Origin: Physcia stellaris
Taxonomy: Eukaryota > Ascomycota > Lecanoromycetes > Caliciales > Physciaceae
NCBI GenBank assembly: GCA_018902385.1
Contig: JABSSW010000124.1
Location: 1-21,357 of the forward strand
Reading direction: 5' to 3'
DNA: 21,357 nt
This document shows, piece by piece, positions 11,184-20,062 of this stretch. The notes beneath the pieces are model-generated. The model was not told where the DNA came from and did not search any database. It saw only the letters and a list, made by a program, of their open reading frames with translations. The position numbers and the translations under genes were made by a program. The number at the start of each line of letters is the position of its first letter. The first letter of the stretch is position 1.

Positions 11184-12210
11184 ATGAAAAAATTAAATGA
11201 AATTATTGATAACATCAAAAAAAATCTAATCAAAACAAAGTTTGATTCAGATTTCGATTTCAAATTTTTTTTTAAAATCATGAAAACAATCGTCGAGAAA
11301 TTGAAACGAAAAATTTTTGATTTTTTTAAACGATTCGAAAACGTGTTCAATTTCAAAAAAATCGATAAATTATTTTTTCATAAATTTTACGATCACAAAA
11401 TCGAATTGACAAAAAAATCGAAACAATTGTTTCGAAATCGAATTTATTTTTTATCATCAAAAAAATTCGAGATTTTTCAAAAATATTTTCACGAAAATTT
11501 TCAAAAAAATTTATCAATTTAAACAAAACATTGTATGTATCGTTCATTTTATTCATCGTTAAATCAAACGAACAATTTTTTTTATGTATAAATTATCGAA
11601 AATTGAACGTTATAATCAAACACAATGATTATTTTATATCATTGATTGAAAAGATTTTTGTTCGAATTATAAATTGCAAATTTTTGTTCAAATTGAACAT
11701 TATATCGATTTTCAATGAATTTCGAATAAATTCACAAAACGAAAAATTGATTATTTTTATATGTTCGTTAAACATTTACAAATATCATGTATTATTTTTC
11801 GAATTAATCAATGATTCGACGAATTGACAACATTATATGAACGATTTGTTGTTCGAATACATTAATCATTTTTGTCAAATATATTTGAACGATATTTTTA
11901 TTTACAACAAAATTCGAAAAAAGCATGAACGACATTTTACACAAATATTTCAAAAATTAAAAAAATCGAATTTCAAATTAATATCAAGAAATGCGAATTT
12001 TTTCAAACGAAAATTTCATTTTTGAACGTTATATTATCGACAAAAAATTTGCGTATGAATTTCAAAAAAATTCAAAATATCGTCAATTGAATTCGTTCAA
12101 TTTGCATTAAAAAAATATAAACGTTTATAAAATTTTGCAATTTTTATCGTCGTTTTTTCAAAACATTTTTCAAATTTATCAAATTTTTCATTCGAATGAT
12201 AAAAAAAAAA
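11184..12210 (+). pseudogene. Reverse transcriptase remnant (element A)
   Basis: The N-terminal part is in frame 0 to 11522 (FYDHKIEL, then the YFLSSKKFEIFQKY helix). Frame 2 from 11531 gives the fingers and palm: FLCINYRKLN, IISIFNEFRI, YKYHVLFFELIN, MNDLLFEYINHFCQ. The YxDD box reads YLND at 11882-11893, so a catalytic Asp is lost. Frame 1 further on gives RMNFKKIQNIVN, a TGA at the conserved Trp site (12088-12090), and FCNFYRRF (near 12155), the thumb/connection signature of Gypsy RTs. TGA at 11825-11827 sits before QHYMND, again a usual Trp position in this family. Three frames are needed to read it. The identification as Gypsy RT is firm. Confidence 0.92.
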
Positions 12211-12229
12211 TTGATTTCGAATGAATCGA

Positions 12230-12700
12230 TTTCGTCAATGAAACGTTCGAAACATTGAAAAAACAAATTATCGAAATTTTAATATTTCGACATTACGATC
12301 GTAATCGTAAAATTATATTAAAAATTGATTCATTCGATTGATATTTTGATGAAATTTTGTCGCAATACGACGACGAAAAAGTTTTTCATTCGATAATTTT
12401 TTTTAATAAAAAAATGATTTTTGTCGAATGCAATTACGAAATATACGATAAAAAATTTTTAATCATTATTCGATATTTGAAACATTGAAAATTCGAATTC
12501 GAAAATATCGACGAATTCGTGAAAATTTACATCGATCACAAAAATTTGAAAATTTTCATGACAAACAAAAAATTTATTTTTCGTCAAATACGTTGAACAA
12601 AAATTTTGATCGATTACAATATCAAAATTCAATATCAATTTGAAATCAAAAATGTTAAAACGAACGTTTTGATTCGAATGTTTGAATTTCGTTTTGTCGA
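12230..12700 (+). pseudogene. RNase H remnant (element A)
   Basis: Frame 0. HYDRNRKIILKID leads to the first Asp, then [18 protein letters not shown], where the usual Gly-Gly after the Trp is Asp-Glu. Next come [18 protein letters not shown] (the conserved N/CxYxxYxKE-type helix, with the Glu now Lys), and IYIDHKNLKIFM. Conserved Trp sites read TGA at 12339-12341, 12486-12488 and 12594-12596. In working elements this domain removes RNA from the hybrid. The Gly-Gly to Asp-Glu and Trp to TGA changes are each what G-to-A after a purine gives. Confidence 0.88.
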
Positions 12701-12949
12701 TGACGACGAACGAGAATTTTATAAAAAACAAATTTTGTTGTCGTTTTTTCGATTGCAATTATGTTCGATTGACGTTTAAAATGATTTGTACGAACGAATT
12801 ATGCAAATTAATCGAAAAAATGACGATTGCATTAATTATCGTCAAATTTTAATCGATGAACAAAACATCAACGAAAAATGAATTTACAAAATTATTCAAA
12901 TCGAAACGACGTTTTTTTCAAAAACGAAAATTTATAAATATCAAATCGA

Positions 12950-13950
12950 TTAAATTTTATGATTGAAATAATTCGCGATGTTCACGATCAATTTTTTTGT
13001 GTTCATTCAAACATGAATCGCATTGAGAAATTCATTAAACGTTATTATTATTGATTTAATATGCGATTATTTATCAAACGTTACATTCGTAATTGTCACA
13101 AATGTCAACGATTTAAAATTTTACACGATGATCGTCATGAATTGCTAATATCATTGTTGATTTTTAATCAACGATGAATGAATATTTCGATAAATTTCAT
13201 AATCGAATTATTTGAATTAAAAAAAAACAACGTTATTTGCATTATTATCGATCGATTAATTAAAAAACGTCATTATGTTTTTTGCGTGATCGATAATGAC
13301 GATTTGACAATCGAAATTTGTGTCAAAATATTGTTTCATTACGTATTTCGCACGTATGAATTTTTTTTATCGTTTCGAATCGAAATGATCAATTTGTAAA
13401 TCGCGTTTGAATTTACTTTTGCAAACGTTTGAAAATCAAATATAAATTGTTTACGACGTTTCAATTTCAAATCGATGATCAAATCGAACGAATTAATCAA
13501 AACATTGAAATTCGTTTACGTTTGTATTGTAATTATTGTCAAAACGATTGAATTAATTGAATCGACGTCATGAAATTCGTTGACAACAATGACGTTTTCG
13601 CAATCACGAATTTCATTTCGTTTTTCATCAACAAAAATTATCATTTTCGAATGATTTTTGATTCGAATTTGAATGATTACGAAATCATTAAAAAACGTTT
13701 ATTAATCAAACAAAACGAATTTATCGTCGAAAAAATGAATCGCATCATCGAATAAATCAAAATTAATGTTGTTGATATTAAACAAAAAATGATTGTTCGA
13801 ATCAACAAATTTCGTTTCTCGATCAATTTTGAAATAAAAAATTATGTATGATTAAATCGTCGTCACATCAAAACAATTCGTTCATTTGACAAATTGAATG
13901 ACAAAAAATTAAATTTATATTTCGTTGTCAATTATGTAAAAATCAAAACG
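12950..13950 (+). pseudogene. Integrase remnant (element A)
   Basis: The HHCC domain in frame 2 has His codons at 12983 and 13004 and the Cys pair in NCHKC (13094 and 13103). TGA replaces Trp in YYY-TGA-FNMRLF (13052) and in NQR-TGA-MNI (13175). The catalytic core starts ISINFIIEL; the first DDE Asp is Asn (codon 13193-13195). IIIDRLIKKRHY and FHYVFRTYEF follow. Between 13399 and 13447 the frame changes to 1, and the QTDGQTER-type motif reads QIDDQIER near 13465. NQNIEIRLR, then two TGA codons (13549, 13558), then FVDNNDV lead into LLIKQ and VEKMNRIIE. A C-terminal NRRHIK / DKLNDKKL stretch runs to about 13930. No chromodomain was seen. Confidence 0.92.
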
Positions 13951-14084
13951 TTGACGTGATAATGTTTAAACGCAAACTACGTAACTAAATTTTATACACA
14001 AATCATGTTTTTACACAATAAAAAACTAATTCATCGTTTTTCAAATCACAGAGTTTCAACAAAATTTTTACGTCGAATTAGATT
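13951..14084. other. Spacer after integrase
   Basis: No coding signal. CT and AG start to reappear here (AAACTACGTAACTAA near 13974 and CAGAG near 14049), marking the edge of the most strongly mutated zone. Confidence 0.4.
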
Positions 14085-14900
14085 TTGATTGAATCACACA
14101 TCGCAATGACTCGATTTTCGACGAATATTCGTCATTCATTTATAACGATTTCTTTTGCGTTTTCTTTTTTTTTTATCACAATTTCAAATTTTATTCAAAA
14201 TCTCGATTATCGTTTGACAAAACATTTTCAAAATCACAACGTGAATAATATTATGAATTTTTGTGACATCGTTAACACTTTTTGATCAAAAAATTCACAA
14301 CAATGAATATAACGTTTCAACAAACGATCGATGCGTTATCGTTTTCAATTCAAATTTTGAATTTCGACGCAATGTACAATCGAAATCGCGATGTTTACGA
14401 TCAAACTGTTGCTCGTTGCGAGATGAAACAATTCGTTCAATCAAATTTCAAACAACAATGCAAAATTCTGATTATGATAATTACTATTTTGTTTGAATAT
14501 TCGAAATCGAAACAATCGAAATTGCAACGTGACAAAATCAAACGTCATGAATTGAAACAAGCACGAACAATTTTCAAAATCTTCGAAAAAAAACGAGTTC
14601 GTTGAAAAACGAGAACAAAACGATTTTGAATTTTGATTTTGAATTGCGAAAGACGCAAATAAATGCAACGTTTCAAATTGTTTTGTAGTTATGTTGTGAG
14701 AGAGAATTTGACGAAGAAAATGAATTGAAAGTACACGAGCGTTGATATAGAATAAAGATTGCAAACTGTAATGAAAAAAAAAAATAACAAATATAGAAAT
14801 TGATCGTCGTTGTTTTGATTTATGAAAATTTTGAACTCGAAAATTGTTTTGCTATAAGATGTATTCGCAGTAATTGTTTTACACAATATGATTGTCATTT
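14085..14900 (+). other. Less-mutated island with unrecognised ORF remnant
   Basis: CT and AG are frequent again (for example GAGAGAGA at about 14699 and AGATG near 14858), in contrast to both flanks. The longest + segment is 14282-14605 (107 codons): an N-terminal part, then a Lys/Arg/Gln/Glu-rich likely helix (RDKIKRHELKQARTIFK). This composition resembles the charged N-terminal region ahead of Gag in element B-type polyproteins, but I cannot confirm that. Minus-strand segments here (14441-14764, 14689-14898) look like shadows. It may be a later insertion, a segment that escaped mutation, or the 3' end of element A. Confidence 0.35.
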
Positions 14901-15583
14901 CTTTTCAAATTCGAATCATTTCGTTGTCAAAAAAAAATATTGTTTACGAATTGAAATTGCTCGATGACATGCACATTTATTCAATTTTTCATTTTTGATT
15001 GTTGAAAAAAATTCAACGATTCATTGAAAAAACAACATAACGATTTTTCGAAATTCATTATTGCAAATGAAACGTTCGAATGAAAATTGAACGATATATT
15101 GCAATTTCGATATTATTATTATCGTTTTCAATATCGTTGTAAATGATCGAATTGAAATTTTCACGATCGCGTTTGATATTATGTTGACGACGACGAATTT
15201 CAAAATGTTCAAAACATTGTGAATGTTTTTCACGAAATCAATTCAAAAACAACAAATTTTGTTTTACGAAATGATTAAACAATGATTTTCAAAAATATTA
15301 TCATCGATTAAAGATCGTGACATCGACGTTAAATTTGTCAAACATTCATTTTCGAATTGACATCGATAATTCACAATTTTATCAATTTTTTATTGTTTAC
15401 AGTCAAAATTTACGACGTTTAAAAAATTGAATCGTGTCAAAAACATTTTCAAAAATTGTTGTTTGATTTTATTGAACGATAAAAAATAAATGCATGTAAA
15501 CAAACACGTTGTTTGAAATTGAAAAACATACGAATTTGTCAACAAAATTTTCAACAAAATTCTCAAATGTTTATTAATGATCG
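14901..15583 (+). other. Strongly mutated stretch, possible Gag scrap
   Basis: CT and AG are rare again. In one + frame about 15325-15600 reads a long stretch broken only by a few stops, mostly TGA, including LNRVKNIFKN, LILLNDKK and KTYEFVNKIFNKI. Stops next to MHVNKHVV could be former Trp sites, and helix-rich text of this type occurs in retrotransposon Gag. This is a weak resemblance only. The stretch runs directly into the right long repeat. Confidence 0.25.
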
Positions 15584-16175
15584 ACGAAACTATTTGTACG
15601 ATTTGTTCAAAACTAATTGTTTTTCAAAAATTTTTTCACATATTCATTTTACAAAATGAAATATACGCATCAAAAAACGCACGAAATTAAATATCGATGC
15701 GTTAATCGTTGTCGCATTGATTTTATTAACATTATCAAATTGTTTGTTTCAAAATATGATCGATTTTATGTTTTGAAAATTTTCAACGAATTCATTTCGC
15801 GAGCGAAATTCATTTCGCAAAATTTCGCATTTGTTTCGTTATTTCAACAATCATTTCATTCAACGTTATTTAACAAAACGTTTGAAACGCGTTGAACATT
15901 CACGATTACGAAAAAAAAATTGTTAATCGTTTCGAGACGAAATTGAAAAAAAAAACGAAAAATAATGTGACGAACGTGCATCGAATTCAACATTTGACAA
16001 AGTTAATATCGTGTTAACATCGTTATTTTATCACATCGAATGTTAAAGTCGAAATTCGTTTTGACGCATTCGAAAAATCAAATTTTTTACATATGTTTTT
16101 GCAAATTTTCATGTATTTGCTTTTTATTTAGAAATTCTCGTGTAATTATGTATTAATATTATATCAATGCATAAC
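15584..16175 (+). repeat. Right copy of long direct repeat
   Basis: About 590 bases, aligning with the two ends of 2193-3848 and lacking its middle ~1 kb. An open segment (15617-15895, 92 codons) reads KYRCVNRCRIDFINIIKLF, better preserved than in the left copy. The tail reads LIVSRRN-stop (15926-15945), then TGTGACGAACGTGCATCG and TGTAATTATGTATTAATATT, ending TGCATAA at 16168-16174. It keeps fewer CT/AG than the left copy, so the two copies have been mutated to different degrees. Confidence 0.65.
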
Positions 16176-17676
16176 ATCTCACACGCAAAACAATTGCGAA
16201 ATGTTAATTTTTGCAATTTTATCAAATTCAAATTTAATTTTGAAGTTTTGCATGAACTTTTTGAAAAAAAATTCACGAACAAATTTGTTTATTTTTAACA
16301 AATGATTTGAGAAATCGATCAATTTACTTTACAAAACATCGACATTTTTTCGTTTGCATATTTTTGAAATATCAAACATGTTATGACACAAAATCAAATT
16401 AAATAATATGAATTTATGAAATAGTTTTCGCATGAATTTTGACAAAAATTTCGTTTTTGTTTTATATGATTTGAGTGATGATTCGACGATTAAATCGTCG
16501 ATTTTGTACATAAATTGACATTTTTCGCATTTTAATTTTTAAACAATTTAATTCACATTTCAAACATAACAATTGATAACATCATTCAAACGATGATTTG
16601 TACGTAAACAAAACGACATCATTATTTGTTTTTTAACGTATCAATTTTCAAACAATTTTGTATTCAATATTCAAGTCAATTGTTTATCAATATTTTTTCG
16701 TTATCGTAATCGAAAACTTTATTGCTTTTTGATTGATTTCGACGAACAATCAATTTTTTTCATTCAATCGAAAATTAGAATTTCAATCAAATTTTCTCAA
16801 CTTTTTACAATTTTCAACAAAGACGATTGATTTCTCATTCAAATATTCAAAGCATTTCGATTTTTCGTGAAAATTCGCATTGTTATCGTTTAATGACGAC
16901 ACATTTAAATGTCAATTCATCATCGAATTTTTGTTTGATTCGAACAATTCAATTTAACGATTTTATTTGTTTTTTCATCAACAAGTAATTTGCTCAACAA
17001 GTTTTGAAAATTTCAATTTGTTTTTTTTTTGTTTATCATCATTTTATTTCAAATTTCAATACGACATATCATTTTTTAAAAGAATACGAATCGACGAGAA
17101 TTTGCAAAAATTAATTTTCATTTAAGTCATTTTGATTGTTTTCATATTACAAATCATTCGCATTGCGTTTGAATTATTCGATTACATCGATACAATCGAT
17201 TCAATTTATTTTTTCAATACATCGACAAAAGTTATTGTGAACAATATCGTAATTAATTTTTTTTAAATCAACATCGTTGTCAATCATTAATCATTCGATT
17301 TCGATCAATATTGTTTATTCAACAAAATGAATCGTCGACAAAATTCGTTTTCGCAAAAATTTTAAAGTTTTCGTGATTGTCACAAAAGTTTATCGAAATA
17401 ATCAATTATTTTTCGATTGAATTAATGATCGCGTTACGTTATTTATTTTCAATTTAAAATCGACGATTGCAAATTTTTTTGATATTTTTACATTTATTTT
17501 TCGAAAAATTTACGTCGTAAATTTCAAATCATCTCGTCGATGTTGTTTTCAACGACGAAACAACATCATAATTTCGTTGAATATCATTTTTCGAAACACA
17601 AAAATATCGAATTTATTTTTGCATTTAATTCAAACATGACGAATAAAATAACAATTGACAAAACACGAAATTCATT
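16176..17676. other. No gene recognised; moderate CT/AG
   Basis: About 1.5 kb between the right long repeat and the first Gag signal of element B. CT/AG are of intermediate density to about 17400 and then fall. The only segment of note, 16329-16511 on the minus strand (60 codons), has no motif. This may be the LTR or leader of element B; no second copy of it lies in the window to test that. Confidence 0.4.
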
Positions 17677-18368
17677 CAACAACAATGACAAATTTTTCAA
17701 ACATTGATTGAAAATGTTCGAAACGATGTTCAAACAAAATTTCAAAATCTTGTCGAATTATCAAATTCAATTGAATTTTTAATAATGATGATGACGTCAA
17801 ATGAAATATTCAAAAAACAAAATTTTTTTCATTCATGATACGAAGAAAAAAACGTTATTATCGACAATTCGATCGAACATTCAAACAAAAACACATATTT
17901 TCGAAACGTTCATTTTTACATTGAAAAAATTAAAAATATGACGTTGTTCAAAAATGTTAATATAATTCGAACAAATTTTTATAATTGCATGCGTGATCAC
18001 GCATTACGATAATATATTGAAATCGTCAATGACGATTTGAAAAATTGATCAAATTAAAGAAACGTAAAAAAATGAAAACGTTTATTGTTAAAACGTTAAA
18101 AAAATCGTCGTCAACGACGTTGACGATAATCACGAAAAAAAAATATATTATGAAAAATGTTCGCAAACATAAAAAATCTTTCGATTTCGTTAAAATAATA
18201 ATCAAAAAAATTAAATCGATTATGATGTTAATTTATTCACAATTTTGTTTTATTTACAATGAATTGAAATTGAAATCTCGACGAAATTTAATTAAATCGA
18301 CAGAAAAAATTATCATGAATGAATTTTTTCAACAATTTGACGATAAAAAAAATATAATAAAACATTGA
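17677..18368 (+). pseudogene. Gag remnant (element B)
   Basis: Frame 1 from 17677 gives QIFQTLIENVRNDVQ and, from 17938, MTLFKNVNIIRTNFYNCMRDHALR, then a stop at the place of the LxWY Trp typical of Gag. Frame 0 (18045-18368) continues with KKYIMKNVRKHKKSFDFVK, FIYNELKLKSRRNLIK and MNEFFQQFDDKKNI. This matches the conserved capsid pattern of the family (Arg-Lys-x-Arg-Glu-Pro...Tyr/Phe-Val, Phe-Arg-Arg-Asp, Phe-Leu-x-x-Leu-Asp). The closing TGA (18366-18368) again stands at a Trp position. The Pro and Glu of RKxREP are Phe/Lys here, as expected after mutation. The protein would form the particle shell. Confidence 0.75.
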
Positions 18369-18943
18369 AAACAAATATTGTTTTTATTATCAATTCGAAA
18401 ATGATCGTCGTTTTCAATTCATTTATTGTTTTCAAATTTCAATTTCATTCGATTCGTATAATATATTTTTTTTCATCAATGAGCGTAATGATTACGAAAA
18501 TTTCAATGAATTTTTTTTTCGCAAATCACGACAAAATATTCAATTTCATATCAATTTGACAAACAAAATAACGTTTACGTTTTTCAATAACAACAACGTT
18601 CGTATCAATCAAATTATTCAAATCGACAACAATCGACACAAAATATGCAAAAACGTTTATACGCAAATCAACAATATCGATTTCAACAAACGTAACAAAA
18701 CGAAATTCAAAAAAATCGAAACGTTCGATTCGCGATTTCAATATTCGCAATCTTTACGTTTTAATAATTATTTTGTTGATTTTTCAAATTTATTTTCGTT
18801 TTCATTTTAAGCAAAATATTTATTTTAATCAAAATAAAACGTTTAATTATAATGAAACATTATATCGACGAACGTATTTTGCGAACGAAAAAAACGAAAA
18901 ACAATTATTCGAACGATGAAAAAATTATTAAAATGATTACAAC
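18369..18943 (+). pseudogene. Asn/Gln-rich linker of element B Gag
   Basis: The segments at 18365-18559 and 18556-18810 are Asn/Gln/Phe-rich with no domain. Related polyproteins have a low-complexity linker between capsid and zinc finger, which fits. Minus-strand segments over it (18526-18750, 18843-19100) are shadows. Confidence 0.4.
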
Positions 18944-19282
18944 ATGAATATTGAGAACGCGTCGAAAATATTTGTGATAAATGATAAATATCATGACGAA
19001 AAGCATTTCGAAACTCAAAAATTCTATAAAAATTATGTGATTCATGAATTATTCGAATATTTTGTGAATATTTCAACAAAGCAAACAAAAATTTATTCAT
19101 GCAAACGTTGTCAATCGAAATTTTATTTTAATAATAAATTTCATCGATTGTTGCGTTCGTGTCAAACAATTTCGATTAAATTTGACACGTTGTCGACGAA
19201 AAATATTCATAATTATCAAACATTTACAATACAATCAAACGTCAAAACAAATACACGATTCAATTTCGAATTTCGTTCGTGA
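18944..19282 (+). pseudogene. C2HC zinc-finger segment (element B)
   Basis: A 112-codon open segment in frame 2. The finger lies at 19100-19162: CKRCQSKFYFNNKFHR, then Leu where His is expected, and Leu-Arg-Ser-Cys. Cys, Cys and the last Cys are kept, but the His ligand is lost. It resembles the fingers at 196, 488 and 1113, most closely 1113 (CKRC...FNNKFH). The segment ends in FRS-TGA-RYV (19280-19282), where the TGA is at a Trp site and the frame continues into the protease. Confidence 0.75.
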
Positions 19283-19995
19283 CGTTACGTCACGATAAAA
19301 ACAAACATAAAACAATTTTTTATCAATATATGCGTTGATACAAAATGCGATACATCGTTGATAAATCGTAAATTTTTGATGCAAAAAATATTCGATTACA
19401 AAACGCAAATTCGATTAAATTCGAAATTTTTTAAAATTCGCGATATTGACGATGTCGTCGTGATTACAATTGATTATATTTCGTTCATTTTTCGAATTTT
19501 TGAAATCGCGATTGATGACAAAAATGCGATCGTCACATTTACGCGTCAAGTTTACATAATGAAAAATTGAAAACAAAAATTCTTTAAATAATGACATATT
19601 TGAATTTGAACGAATGAATATAAATGTAAACAAACAAATGATTATTATTGAAAGTTGCAAAAACATCAAAATTAAATTAAATGTTATTAATGTTGATTCG
19701 CAAATCAAACGCGTTGCTCGTGTTAATAAAATTATTAAAATTTCAATCAAATCAATTTTTACAATTTCATTCAAATTACGTGATAAAAATAATTTGTTTA
19801 TTGAACGCGATTTTATGTTTACGTCAATACAAATTGAACGATTAAATCAAAACGAAAATGTATTTTTTTATATTATCGACGCACATACAAAAGTCGTTCA
19901 AATTCATAACGTCGACGTTGAAAATGTTTACATTTTCAAAAATACGCGTTTTGAATTCGTACAAAAATACGAAAAAAAAAATGTTATTTAATTAA
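19283..19995 (+). pseudogene. Aspartic protease and following conserved domain (element B)
   Basis: Frame 2 continues to 19570. The active-site strand reads ICVDTKCDTSLI, with the catalytic Asp (19337-19339) and Thr kept but Gly changed to Lys, which is what GGA to AAA gives after an A. Then come KIRDIDDVVV, FRIFEIAIDDKN and TRQVYIMKN. The frame changes to 0 near 19575, where NNDIFEFERMNINV stands for the family's L-x-GNDI-LxPE motif. The next segment to 19991 (RVARVNKIIKI, FKLRDKNNLF, RDFMFTSIQ, VFFYIIDAHTKVVQIHN, FKNTRFEFV) is the conserved domain that follows the protease in this lineage. A further frame change near 19980 leads to KCYLINSKYV. Confidence 0.78.
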
Positions 19996-20062
19996 TTCGA
20001 AATACGTTCATTTAATTGTTAATGTTCATAAGTTTGTTTTTAAAAATTGATTCAAACAAACG

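Larger units (their letters stand above)
9538..13950 (+). mobile_element. Element A: decayed Ty3/Gypsy-type retrotransposon
   Basis: The domain order Gag, CCHC knuckle, aspartic protease, RT, RNase H, integrase is that of Ty3/Gypsy (Metaviridae) elements, as opposed to Copia, where integrase precedes RT. All domains are on the + strand and none is intact. The frame changes between nearly every domain, and TGA stands at conserved Trp sites. Limits are approximate; the start may be earlier and the end later. The long direct repeats at 2193-3848 and 15584-16175 flank it and could be its LTRs, though they lie 5.7 kb and 1.6 kb outside the recognised coding part, which is far for a simple element. 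Confidence 0.85.

Noticed and set aside
11500-11540. Programmed frameshift within Pol
   Set aside because: The frame changes at many places inside single domains, including mid-integrase and mid-RT, so decay or assembly error is simpler.
13951-14900. Chromodomain after the integrase
   Set aside because: No aromatic-cage pattern could be seen; the remaining text is too altered to support it.
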